DNA of 25,628 nucleotides from a virus: IMG/VR virus record IMGVR_UViG_3300031621_000033, positions 1 to 25,628 of that record. One strand, 5' to 3'. The notes under the pieces were generated by a model. That model was not told the origin of the DNA and searched no databases. It saw nothing but the letters and a program-made list of their open reading frames with translations. Below are positions 9,001 to 15,520 of the stretch, in pieces. The translations under genes and the position numbers were made by a program. Within the stretch, counting starts at the first letter, position 1, and each line of letters starts with the position of its first letter.

Positions 9001-11534
9001 ACATGGTCATTAACTTCACCCAATGTAAATTCTGTTACATTTTCATTTAATGGATTTCTCTCTAAGTTTTTAGCAATTTCGTAATAACCATTTGCATTTT
9101 TATTATATTTGCTTTTTGTTTTTAAAACAATTACATCGTCAATACTTAGACTATTTGTAAACGTGATGTAAGAAACACCGTTTGCATCTGCATTTACAGT
9201 ATAATCTGTATTAACAAATTGTAACTTGTTATTTAAATATACTCTTAACCATAAATCATTAATGTAATCTACGTTATCGTAAACATCAATAAAGAAATTG
9301 TCAGTTGTGTTGTCGTATATATATTGTCTAATTACTGGTTGGCTACTTAGTTTGCTAGTTTTTAACCATCCATTAACATAACCAAACGTATTAATGTCTG
9401 TATATTTTCTTAAAAATCCTGTATCAGATTTTGTTGTATATAATACTGTGCCTATTTGGTATGTAAATTCATCACTTGTTAGATCAAAGTTAAAAGTTAT
9501 ATCACCAGTATTTGTAATATTTCTATAAGATAAAGGAAATCCTAATTCAGTATCATTAATTCCTGTTCCAACTTTATACGAAAATATTTTATTTCCTGAA
9601 AAAGTTGTAGAATTAAATTTTGTAGTATCACTAAAAGCGTTTCCGTTTTTATCAAACATGTCAAACAACGGCTGTTGATTAATAGCAGTTTTTTGTTGAC
9701 TTTGCTTCCAAACTGTCCCGTTATAACTATAAAACTTACCGCCATTAGTAGTTCCAAATTTTACAAAAACATTTTCATTTAATACTGGAGTTGTGTCTGT
9801 TTCTTCTACAAGAGATACTTGTGTATTATTCTTAAATTTTATAAAACTAACTTTATATATTTTACCGCTTACTAGTTTATCAGTGTCAGCAGTAAACAAA
9901 ACACGCATGCCGTTTGTTAAATTAACACCGTCAACATTGTAACCTGCACTACCTTCAATAGTTGAGAATATGTCAGTTGTAAAAGTATCAACTAAGTCAA
10001 CGTCTATTTTTGATTTTGTACCAAAATTAAATAATTTTAAACCTTCTTGGAATTCAATAATAGGTCGCTTTGCGCGAGAGTCTTCTAAGAGTGTTGAAGG
10101 ATTGTCACTAAATTTATTACTAGTTTCAATTACTGATTTATGGAACCATCTGTTATATCTACTCCACAAGTTTCCATCTGGACTCGCACGATTAATAACA
10201 ATGTAATCTTTCTTGCTTGGATATCCAAGTGCATTACTAAATGGATAAAAATCAAATCCTTGGGCATCAAAAGGTACTACTATGTCATCAGTAAAAGTTC
10301 CGCTTACAGTTAAGTCTTCTTGTTTAATTATTTGTATGCGATCGCCAACACCTTCTACATACCATTGGCCTGTTTTGTATTTTGCAGGAGTAACTTCGCC
10401 TGCAAATTCTACTTTCATTCCATTTGATAGTGCATACCCGTTACTAGTAGTATATGTTTGTTTACCTAAAATTTCTGCTTCAACATCTATTGCTGTGTTT
10501 TCTTCAATGTCAAAGATTTGCATATATCCAGATACGTTAGGATCATTTTTTGAAATATAAAATAGCGAATCTGGTGCAGTATCAGGAATAGTAAATTCTA
10601 TAATTCCTTTTTCAATATAAACTGTTGTAATTGTATTGCCGTCTTCGTCGGTTTTGCTTACACCTGTGCTATATATCAACGATGTATTTGTTGCATCTCC
10701 AAATTGTACACTAGCTAATGCTTCTGCTTGAGATACAGGATCTACAATAAAGCCACCGGCATCGTATGCTGTACCGTCTTGGTCGTATAACACAACATCA
10801 AAAACTCCTGAACTACGAACACCTTCTGTAGTTTCTACAATAACTGCTTCACCCGGTGTGAAACTTTTCTTTGTAGCAAATGCTAATGGGTGGTTAGGAG
10901 TATCTATACTAAATCTGTACTTTTGTCCTCTATATAACTTTATAGTTGGATTGTTTGTTAATCCATCAGGAGAAAATACATAAGTTACATTATCAACGTT
11001 CTGTCCTAATCCAACTGAATATGTACTTACTATATCTTTTGTTTGACCTGTAATAGTAAGCAAGTCTGGTCCATTGGGTAACCAATAATATTCTCTATAG
11101 TTTGCAAGTTTATCCCAATCAACATGCGGATTCCAAGCATAATCTTCTTGAGCATTTAACCTACTATGGTTGACTGTTGAACCGCCTAAGTTACCAACTG
11201 TGTTGATGTAATCATTGTAGTCTTTGTAGTATGTAACATTACCTAGATCATCTTTTATAACTGAAGCTGGTTCAAATTGATAGTTTTCTCTATCAGTTGT
11301 TACTGCACCTATATAATTATCCTTAGCAGTAAATGCTTTACTAACTTTACGTCCAAGATATCCATTTAACTTTTCGGCAACACCTGGTTGAATAAGTTGG
11401 TCTAATGTACTTGATAAGAATTTTTTGTTATGCGGTGTTCTAAAATACCGAGGTAAATGATCTTCACTTTTTCTTCTAATACTGTCGTTACCGCCTGGAA
11501 GTGGTGATTCAGATTGATCGTTATCGTAAGACAT
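1..11534 (-). CDS. Giant virion structural protein, baseplate gp7-position (partial, C-terminus beyond window)
   Basis: ATG at 11534-11532 overlaps the gp6 stop by one base (TAATG). The frame then stays open to base 3, giving 3,844 complete codons (over 400 kDa) with no stop in the window. Spot translations across the region give sensible protein throughout. The N-terminus (about residues 26-57) contains HLPRYFRTPHNKKF and LDQLIQPGVAEKLNGYLG. Residues about 1185-1225 contain TDRPHTNPWEMLGF and TWWETQYGPAPYT. Residues about 1838-1880 contain YQKRTYLENIINDDVSQYKF. I recognise these as typical of the very large structural protein that follows gp6 in marine T4-like phages, often labelled gp7 or baseplate wedge. 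The C-terminal third has FG-GAP-like repeats, listed separately. Its place in the gp48-53-5-25-6 series argues for a wedge or peripheral baseplate/fibre role. T4 gp7 is only about 1,030 residues, so the gp7 name is positional and inferred; the structural role is much surer. Confidence 0.85.
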   Translation of the reverse strand, partial: MSYDNDQSESPLPGGNDSIRRKSEDHLPRYFRTPHNKKFLSSTLDQLIQPGVAEKLNGYLGRKVSKAFTAKDNYIGAVTTDRENYQFEPASVIKDDLGNVTYYKDYNDYINTVGNLGGSTVNHSRLNAQEDYAWNPHVDWDKLANYREYYWLPNGPDLLTITGQTKDIVSTYSVGLGQNVDNVTYVFSPDGLTNNPTIKLYRGQKYRFSIDTPNHPLAFATKKSFTPGEAVIVETTEGVRSSGVFDVVLYDQDGTAYDAGGFIVDPVSQAEALASVQFGDATNTSLIYSTGVSKTDEDGNTITTVYIEKGIIEFTIPDTAPDSLFYISKNDPNVSGYMQIFDIEENTAIDVEAEILGKQTYTTSNGYALSNGMKVEFAGEVTPAKYKTGQWYVEGVGDRIQIIKQEDLTVSGTFTDDIVVPFDAQGFDFYPFSNALGYPSKKDYIVINRASPDGNLWSRYNRWFHKSVIETSNKFSDNPSTLLEDSRAKRPIIEFQEGLKLFNFGTKSKIDVDLVDTFTTDIFSTIEGSAGYNVDGVNLTNGMRVLFTADTDKLVSGKIYKVSFIKFKNNTQVSLVEETDTTPVLNENVFVKFGTTNGGKFYSYNGTVWKQSQQKTAINQQPLFDMFDKNGNAFSDTTKFNSTTFSGNKIFSYKVGTGINDTELGFPLSYRNITNTGDITFNFDLTSDEFTYQIGTVLYTTKSDTGFLRKYTDINTFGYVNGWLKTSKLSSQPVIRQYIYDNTTDNFFIDVYDNVDYINDLWLRVYLNNKLQFVNTDYTVNADANGVSYITFTNSLSIDDVIVLKTKSKYNKNANGYYEIAKNLERNPLNENVTEFTLGEVNDHVSTIVEEVNNFVGIFPGPSNLRDMGNITLYGKKFLKHSGPINLSTYHLVDKGANIVQSIRHSRREYGKYKRQFLSTANTLGFEGPVKEHVDQILKEMNKDKASSMPFYFSDMVPQGGSIKTSHTVLDTSERYFALSTPFSMSTLSRKAVQVYLNGTQLTHSKDYIFNSEGFVDITATKLVNDVIDVYEYDSTNASFMPPTPTKLGLYPAFEPKIYTDNTPIVPVTVIEGHDGSKFVGFNDFRDKLLLELELRIYNNIKISYDVTLLDIHKFVPGLNRKTTFTRQELNYSMTADFVQWNQLVDGDYVNNSYFDRNNAFTFNYSSAIYNNVPENMPGHWRQAFMYAFDTDRPHTNPWEMLGFSIKPTWWETQYGPAPYTRNNKVLWQDLEKGIIREPKKNIVVNKNYIRPNLQQNIPVDDSGNLLDPNAAGLINNFDSSTITNNWTFGDGGPVESAWRRSSEYPFSLITAWVQNQPNNIFSVGFDRSRQTRNLAGQIIYGDSHIPIKLDNIVFPNTIEDTTQIYTSGLVNYVANYMTSNTIESYISYKKNLVNIRNQIGSKIAGYSDKKKFRLILDSRSPTNEGNVFVPNENYDLILNTSSPIKTISYSGVIAEKQAGGYVITGYDNFEPSFKYYKRIAQANDPVINVGGISESYVTFDSEKIYTVGQIVKASDAFYRVIKTHTSSANFDSSNFVSIPEVPLVGGAIATMPRVFEFTTSVLNYGDKLSTLQDVVDFLYGYGKYLNDLGFVFDELLPDSNEVANWATTSKQFMFWTTQNWAAGTVITLSPGAQKLKLITDYSIVDNIYDTFFGYSILKGDGKKLDNKFIRISKGIENECTVRVVNSADGIFAVRFPLVQKEHVLLIDNKTVFNDVIYDPAPGYRQERIKVLGYRTDNWNGSLNIPGFIFDNAIAVEWEAWKDYTIGDLVKHKEFYYSADKKISGTLLFEAANWNRLDKKPTPGLLTNFDYKINQFSDFYDLDSDNFDTEQQRLAQHLIGYQKRTYLENIINDDVSQYKFYQGFILDKGSKNSLTKLFDALASADQESLDFFEEWAVKDGQYGASEGFEEVEYLLDEKQFRSDPQPILLTNTGTGLETDLVYRIKDYETYLKSKDYDHSPFPAKYISKGYTKDSGYVNPEDVNTVVGTYNDILTKSFSDIDNQDYVWVGNLKEDWSVLQHVQKDYKIEKVETGSNEFTVTVNASPLDINTGDILGLYNVLIKTYAPGAFDSTQTLTQTLAPIEGFFKVKSVALNKIVFESTSTINTVDECEGRISAFIPVRVPNLTAANTLAEQEIATDEKLWIDNDGNGKWRVLQNKNKFSVQQELSNTETGTENNFGTAIAVDSRNVKLAVGAPNKGDGQVYIYNRASNSLNYTLYQVLEPDENIASAGQTFGYSVSMSEDAKYIIVGAPYASNVKTNFKNGFNTTTNYAAGDIVRLNNSLWQADEAILGAVSNITFSSFDSVAQINYALNNYSQTAEEIPVILTGDYPFKNITTDHFLLRAPKSMFDGSGVGDQIYLRWNSLANANQTQLNLVDRSPFDGTVPYISKSYLESEHTITKKIDAILYVDASNNIPAIGDKVTTQGAIGTVVYTHNESAQLTIYVNAVNGLFPTANSLFIDGNDFVGEYQRIGPNETITTSSSWGGYWFIQSSNPYAVGNTNSDSGRGLVYKDFVSITDVATDSTLDGYYYQSLDYKTNVQDSESVINSYIQTLSFTGTPGPLGTSDPVISSKFVVRVPKVLSDTSSASDNFRLYLNNLPDTVTTTTFDTAVSLGKGEIITQQVTGATAVVVEATTNSTVVKINTITGSFDTVNFITFSATGNLGVKLSVLPVINALDDPSTIGLSFSAVNKEHTIDDIWDGYISYRNTKSLNGLPFEPIVGQTVRDRSTSATAEVAFYQRSLNEVTIFVKNVSGNWSKGNQFGNNAEIEFLPYGPGPNPDNYGRVGIYTIPRVMGQIQRVSLGNVAAGIGKLFVVDTGANITPPAGDFRTVSQLGATEVADALTGDFANLTPSSNFEYWIYKQTTINGVARGANTPSSDNLDWTEVYKVPTASGGSVGTPFTNEGIYYVYQQNNAGNYISLGSYVGPERQDNNYLGTKVEISKNANNVYRGYVSAPAGSTVSDAGKIYFLKSGVESGITYNWEYAKNKKFKGVFSASSNYFIGDIVTLENKLYNAVTNITAGTFNTLEWDSTDDLIDYVGYVPNDTGIAIVSDSSNDISTVLDQGSLYDFANSFDLTPDGEILIVNAKYGNNKPNLVVVYRILNGQYQRSQQIDAPSGTESFGDSIAISNDGKLIAVSTPSDDTNKNNQGKVYVYKQVNGTFVYLQTLMSPSNKTSQFFGSKIDFDGSRLIVNSKNGDNWTNTTFDKFSKTDAGYVLDQTSQENPNATTFDNEFTTYKKYYEQQGSVFVYEVINDGLLYAQQLQYQSSQSDSTSSVNNFGDNFKLKGNHVYIGLPDTSVNAVYTGSVIDFRIPDGKNVWENLRLPKDTVDINKIKRAILYNIKSNQLITYLDYIDPVQGKVAGPAEQNLTYKTYYDPAYYTLGGSNVTVMPTASWGPEQVGELWWNLTNAKYLNAYQSDVIFSANNWSTLFQGNTIDVYEWVESSVLPSKWNSLSNTEEAQDQGIDGTSLYGDTVYSSRQTYDSISGSLTTKYYFWVKDKRTTPDVEFRTLSAFDVASLIRDPKGQGYKFAALISPDSFTIYNCDSLLENKDIAVSIQYWTIDNQNINIHNQYQIVTDGLSTSIPNRDIERKWIDSLVGYDQQGKQVPAPGLSPKEKYGILNTPRQSWFINNAEALKQVIERVNGVLKENLIIDDKDLTRIKASDPQPSAVSRQFDTSVDTVADLAFIGVAKATQATLTLVITDGSIIRVDVINPGRGYLVAPTYSISGTGTGAELEFTINNLGVITNVTVLNGGKGYVANDIITIRKYTALVKNDETILGKWALYERDSTSRLWQRIASQAYDVALFWDYIDWYQTGYTQFTEVNFVLDGAYQLQGINDDIG
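243..395 (-). repeat. Glycine-rich paired GxGY motifs in the giant protein
   Basis: Residues about 3713-3763 of the giant protein contain NPGRGYLVAPTYSISGTG, then an alternating hydrophobic stretch, then NGGKGYVANDIITI. Two GxGY turns some 35 residues apart, each followed by beta-prone sequence, suggest two copies of a short beta unit. Similar glycine-rich units are common in tail-fibre and baseplate proteins of marine myoviruses. The function is not known from the sequence. Confidence 0.5.
1640..5012 (-). other. Seven FG-GAP-like repeats (probable split beta-propeller) in the giant protein
   Basis: Seven segments of the giant protein share an FG...(I/V)...D(G/x)...(V/I)xxP pattern, usually followed by G-x-V-Y-(I/V)-Y. 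Approximate residues and cores are: 2175 NNFGTAIAVD/LAVGAP/GQVYIY; 2233 FGYSVSMSEDAKYIIVGAP; 2933 YLGTKVEISK/YVSAPAG/GKIYFL; 3069 FANSFDLTPDGEILIVNAK; 3118 FGDSIAISNDGKLIAVSTP/GKVYVYK; 3179 FGSKIDFDGSRLIVNSKNG/GSVFVYE; 3274 FGDNFKLKGNHVYIGLP/GSVIDFR. This resembles integrin-alpha-type FG-GAP blades, and seven is the usual blade number. About 680 residues separate repeats 2 and 3. The pattern is seen in the translation; the propeller fold is inferred. Confidence 0.6.
3230..4295 (-). repeat. Three diverged beta modules inserted between propeller repeats 2 and 3
   Basis: The insertion in the giant protein holds three segments with a shared layout: G-x-x-(V/I)-x-x-x-x-x-x-A-x-x-x-V, then a V/I-rich strand pair, then (V/I)xG-x-(F/W)-x-x-x-N. 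They lie near residues 2415-2460 (IPAIGDKVTTQGAIGTVVY), 2610-2660 (GKGEIITQQVTGATAVVV) and 2717-2768 (FEPIVGQTVRDRSTSATAEV). The likeness is in pattern rather than identity. They read like small beta-sandwich or fibre-type units. Confidence 0.4.
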
Positions 11535-14500
11535 TAGTAACTACTACCTCCGCTGCTGCTACTGCTACTGCTACTAGTACTGCTTGTAGAAGAGCTTTGA
11601 ATACCTGTATTTGCTGCTGTGCTGTTTTCAGTGATTGTGCCTGATGCACTTATTTTAGTTGCTGTTATTGCATCTATAATATCTAAATTATCAACTGTTG
11701 CTCCACTTATGAACACTTGGTCTACTTCTGATTTTATTTCGTATAGGGAACCAAAATTTTGTGTTGCTTGTGTTGGAACAATTATAAACGTAACAATGTC
11801 AGGAGACAATTCGTTCATTACATATGTTGATAATTCACTAAAGTAAAAGGTTTCACCAAACTCCCAATTCTCTAATGCAAAGAATTGGTTGATAGCACTA
11901 ATAACTCTACTTTTTATATCGTTATCATTTAATACTAAATCAGGATTCTTTACTATTTTAAAAGATGCTTGTAAATCTAAACTAGCCTTATTGCCAAATA
12001 ATATTTTATATTTTACTGGATGATAAATTACTTCATCGCTTAAAGATTTTATTTTATTAATTTCTGCGCCGTACGATTGAAATAAACTATCGCTTGACAG
12101 TGGTAAAGGTTTTGCTGTAATAGTTCCGTCAATATATTGTCTAAAAGTTGTATCATATGATCTAGTCAACAAGTATGTATCAATTATATTACTTGAACTA
12201 GGATCAATACGTGTATTGTCATCTGCTGCGTGTATATATTGAAATTTAATTTTGTCTCTGCCAATATGTGCCCTGTAGTTTGTTACTAATTGTAATGTAC
12301 CAATTGTAGAATCATACTTCTTAAATATGCCACTATCTACAAGATAGAATATTTGTGCATTTGTGTAAGCACTTAATGCTCCAACCGCTGCCTCGTTTTG
12401 TTTGACGACAATGTTTTCTATTGCATTATCAACATAATTATAATCATCTACACCGTCAGTTGTAGTGATCTTTTTTTGAAATATATATTTAATAAGCGGA
12501 TTTGTATCTTCATCCACAATAACATCAAAAATTTCAGGATCATCAACTACACCGTCATCGTCTTCGTCAAAGAATGTAACTTCTACTTTTTTACTATTAA
12601 CATAACCTTCAGCATCTCTGTATTCTGCTGTTATTTCAAAATCCATATCAACAGTAAAACTATTAACACTATCTGGTTTGTTGTTATTATTTAGAACTGT
12701 AATTTTATCTTTTACAATTTTACCTGTTAGACTATTATAAATTTTATCACTACTATCAAAATAGAATCTTATTTCTTGATCGCTTTCAAACACATACCTA
12801 CTCGCTTTTGACTCAATAGTATACGTTTCGCCGTCGTTAGTAAATTTTAATAACCAACTTGCATCTAATTGTTGATTTGTATTATCACCAGTTTTACCTG
12901 TGTTAAAAGCACCTGTTGCATTTAGGTTGTTTTCAGTAATCACACGCCACTGTCCTAGATTTATATCAAATCTCAATCCAAATGTTTTGTATGCAAATAC
13001 TTGATCTATAATTTGTGTTTTTACATCTTGTTCTAAACTTTGTGCTAGAAAAGGTTTTATTTCTACAAGTTTTGCAGTGCTAGGTATAACATCGTTATAC
13101 ACAATTGGTCCTGACCCGTCTGCATTTATAACAGTTCCGTTTCCTTCTACACTCACAACCTTTACCCATTTATATGTACGAGAATTTAAATGATCGGCTT
13201 CTCCGTCCATAAGTGTTCCGTCTGGCATAAAATGTTTTCCGGCCGGTGCAATAAATTTTAAACTTGTCCCTGGTCTAATTAGTTTTAGAATACTAGTTGT
13301 AAATGTACCAAGCAACTGTTTTATACCGTTTACGTTTTCTAAGTAACCTGTACTCATATTTGTTTGATTAGTAGATTGCACCCAAGTTATGTTTAGATCG
13401 GCTGTATCAACCTTAGGGTACTTTACAAAATAATAGTTTCGCATTGCTTTGCTTGCTAAAATAGGTTCTATGTTATTTAGAATTACACCAGAAACATCTA
13501 TTTGTGTTAAGAATGTAAACTTATTTTTGTTAGTAATAAATTCTTTGTATATTATTCCGTCTGTACCAAATAAGTTAGTCTTGCTATATTTTCCAGTAGC
13601 ATCTAACAAATCAAAATATCTGCTAATACCACTTGCAATTCTGTTAACAGATTTAGTTTTTATAATTTCTTGGCTAACACCTAATGGTCCAATTTGATAA
13701 TCTTCACCGGTAACTAATCTATTTTGTGTATAATAAGTTGCAGGAGCTCTTTGTCTTATATTAGCATTTGTTTCTGATACAGTTGCATTATCAACAGTAT
13801 CTTGCAGGCTATAAGTAATACTTATGTTTTCAACTTTTCCAGACTTCGATGCATAAGGAATATCAATACTAATTCCACGCATGTCCTTAGGATCAATTAC
13901 AAGTCTTGCGTTTTTACTTGTTCTATAATATACTCTAAAATTACCTTGCGGTAAATTTCCAAATACACCATCTGAAAAGATTAAACTTACTCTATCATCT
14001 ATTCTAGTTAGCACACTAAAAATGTTTCTTATATTTTTTGACAAACTATTATAGATAACATTATTACCTTCAGTTGCTTCTACTTTTGTCCATTGTTCAA
14101 TTTCGTTTCCGATACTATCTAATTTATAAAGCCATAAATCTGTGTTGTTAACATTTGTTGCATCAACTGCTACTGTTTGATTAGAGCTAGGATTAGAAAC
14201 ATTAAAAGTACCTTGATCTAAAGTACCTTGTCTAAAGTGACAAAAAAAGCCTGTGTTGCTACTTGCAGGTCCACGGCCGTCATCTCTATATAAAAATGCA
14301 AAGTTATTTCCCGGAAAAGGAGCTTCTTCTAATATTGTTCCTGAGTCTATATCTGTAGATACTACTTCAAAACGTGTAGTTGAACCATCTACTGATTTAG
14401 AAAAACTAAAAGCAGGAACATCTGCGTTGGTAGAATTAAATCTATATTGTTGAGTAGGAATACCGTTTATAGTTTCTTTTTTTACAGGTCTTCCAAAAGT

Positions 14501-15004
14501 ACCATTTACAGGCAAAGCAGCATTTAAAACTTTTGTAAATTGTTCGTTCCAGTCTGGATTAGAAGGATCATTCCATAAAACTGTTTGGTTTTCTAAATTT
14601 ATGTTGTTACTGTCAAATAGTGTTTCAGTTGTGCTTACACTTTCTATTTTAAGTAAACCATTAGCGGCAATATTTCTTTTTGGATTATAGGAAAGCAAAC
14701 GTGCTAAACGTAGTACACTTTCTCGACGTTCTGCTGTTTCTAAAAAGTTTTCTCTTGCATTTAAATCAACTCTAAATGCTAGGTTTTGTCCTAAAAATGC
14801 AATTAGATCAATAATTGCAAGGTATTCAGAACTATCAATGTAATCGTTAAAATCTTCAGGATAATTTTCTCTAAGATAAGAGATCATAGTCCGACGTAAA
14901 TTGTCGAAATCATAACTTTGAAAATCAGCATTCTTATAAGACTGATATATGCGTTTCCAGTCTTCAGCTACTAATAATCTATTTTGTCTATCTGTTGATG
15001 ACAT
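11534..15004 (-). CDS. 6: Baseplate wedge protein gp6 (baseplate J-like family)
   Basis: This 1,156-residue protein is the wedge subunit that, in T4, forms the ring joining wedges around the baseplate hub. The N-terminus is characteristic of gp6: RLLVAEDWKRIYQSYKN, then YDFDNLRRTMISYLREN (residues 29-45), ENFLETAERRESVLRLARLL and SYNPKRNIAANG. The middle carries the baseplate-J region with QDTVDNATVSETNANIRQRAP and the GEDY motif near residue 440. T4 gp6 is about 660 residues, so this is nearly double, with an extra beta-rich segment and acidic stretches (residues about 820-850, DEDDDGVVDD). The last 20 residues or so are almost only serine. The start is backed by an AAGGA ribosome site at 15015-15011, and a late-type box lies just upstream. 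The downstream gene overlaps its stop by one base. Confidence 0.92.
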   Translation of the reverse strand: MSSTDRQNRLLVAEDWKRIYQSYKNADFQSYDFDNLRRTMISYLRENYPEDFNDYIDSSEYLAIIDLIAFLGQNLAFRVDLNARENFLETAERRESVLRLARLLSYNPKRNIAANGLLKIESVSTTETLFDSNNINLENQTVLWNDPSNPDWNEQFTKVLNAALPVNGTFGRPVKKETINGIPTQQYRFNSTNADVPAFSFSKSVDGSTTRFEVVSTDIDSGTILEEAPFPGNNFAFLYRDDGRGPASSNTGFFCHFRQGTLDQGTFNVSNPSSNQTVAVDATNVNNTDLWLYKLDSIGNEIEQWTKVEATEGNNVIYNSLSKNIRNIFSVLTRIDDRVSLIFSDGVFGNLPQGNFRVYYRTSKNARLVIDPKDMRGISIDIPYASKSGKVENISITYSLQDTVDNATVSETNANIRQRAPATYYTQNRLVTGEDYQIGPLGVSQEIIKTKSVNRIASGISRYFDLLDATGKYSKTNLFGTDGIIYKEFITNKNKFTFLTQIDVSGVILNNIEPILASKAMRNYYFVKYPKVDTADLNITWVQSTNQTNMSTGYLENVNGIKQLLGTFTTSILKLIRPGTSLKFIAPAGKHFMPDGTLMDGEADHLNSRTYKWVKVVSVEGNGTVINADGSGPIVYNDVIPSTAKLVEIKPFLAQSLEQDVKTQIIDQVFAYKTFGLRFDINLGQWRVITENNLNATGAFNTGKTGDNTNQQLDASWLLKFTNDGETYTIESKASRYVFESDQEIRFYFDSSDKIYNSLTGKIVKDKITVLNNNNKPDSVNSFTVDMDFEITAEYRDAEGYVNSKKVEVTFFDEDDDGVVDDPEIFDVIVDEDTNPLIKYIFQKKITTTDGVDDYNYVDNAIENIVVKQNEAAVGALSAYTNAQIFYLVDSGIFKKYDSTIGTLQLVTNYRAHIGRDKIKFQYIHAADDNTRIDPSSSNIIDTYLLTRSYDTTFRQYIDGTITAKPLPLSSDSLFQSYGAEINKIKSLSDEVIYHPVKYKILFGNKASLDLQASFKIVKNPDLVLNDNDIKSRVISAINQFFALENWEFGETFYFSELSTYVMNELSPDIVTFIIVPTQATQNFGSLYEIKSEVDQVFISGATVDNLDIIDAITATKISASGTITENSTAANTGIQSSSTSSTSSSSSSSSGGSSY

Positions 15005-15023
15005 ATTTCTTCCTTCTATAACA

Positions 15024-15030
15024 TATTTAG
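15024..15030 (-). promoter_or_regulatory. Late-type promoter box CTAAATA upstream of gp6
   Basis: The minus strand reads CTAAATA at 15030-15024, in the 51-base gap between gp25 and gp6 and 20 bases before the gp6 ATG. T4 late promoters need only TATAAATA at -10, read by gp55, and marine relatives often use (C/T)TAAATA. It would let gp6 and the giant gene be transcribed separately from the upstream baseplate genes. The heptamer also turns up by chance inside AT-rich coding sequence, so its position is the main support. Confidence 0.5.
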
Positions 15031-15055
15031 CCGATCGAGTAATGTACGTATATTA

Positions 15056-15508
15056 TTATGTATTCAAAAAGCCTGCATTTTGGTCAAATGTTAATTTCAT
15101 ATTTTCTGAAATATTATAAGGAAGATAGGTAAGACTTACTTCTATTTGTAGGCCGCTTTCGTACTGATCTACTGTTATGTTGTTTACTTTTACTCTTGGA
15201 TCATAATTAACAATAGCTGTCACGTTATCAATAATTGCACTTTTCATATCACCAGTAAACGGTTCAAATAGAGCGTCCCATATAATTGTTCCAAATTCAG
15301 GGTCACTAAGTTTTTCACCTTGCCTAATATGAAAATGATTTAAAAGATCTTGTTTTATAAGTGAAAGGTCATACAACACATTAGAAGAGTTACCTTCATT
15401 TACAGTGCTTATTCCTCTGTAAGTACGAGACCCAGGAATATCTGATCTCACACTTTTTTTGTTTTTTACCCTTATTTGTTTATAAAGTTGTTTTTCTAAA
15501 TTGCTCAT
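15056..15508 (-). CDS. 25: Baseplate wedge protein gp25
   Basis: This 150-residue protein belongs to the gp25/TssE lysozyme-like wedge family, whose members hold the inner wedge together with gp6 and gp53 and connect to the sheath. The family core is visible: LLNHFHIRQGEKLSDPEFGT, then IIWDALFEPFTGDMKSAI, then NYDPRVKVNNITV. The QGEKL...PEFGT...FEP arrangement is the usual conserved block. T4 gp25 is 132 residues, so the length fits with a short basic N-terminal extension (KQIRVKNKKSVRS). It begins 12 bases after gp5 ends, with AGG motifs upstream, and is followed by the gp6 promoter gap. Confidence 0.92.
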   Translation of the reverse strand: MSNLEKQLYKQIRVKNKKSVRSDIPGSRTYRGISTVNEGNSSNVLYDLSLIKQDLLNHFHIRQGEKLSDPEFGTIIWDALFEPFTGDMKSAIIDNVTAIVNYDPRVKVNNITVDQYESGLQIEVSLTYLPYNISENMKLTFDQNAGFLNT

Positions 15509-15520
15509 ATCGTATTTACC

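Noticed and set aside
15513-15519. GTAAATA on the minus strand before gp25 as a late promoter
   Set aside because: It ends only five bases before the gp25 ATG, leaving no room for a transcript start and ribosome site.
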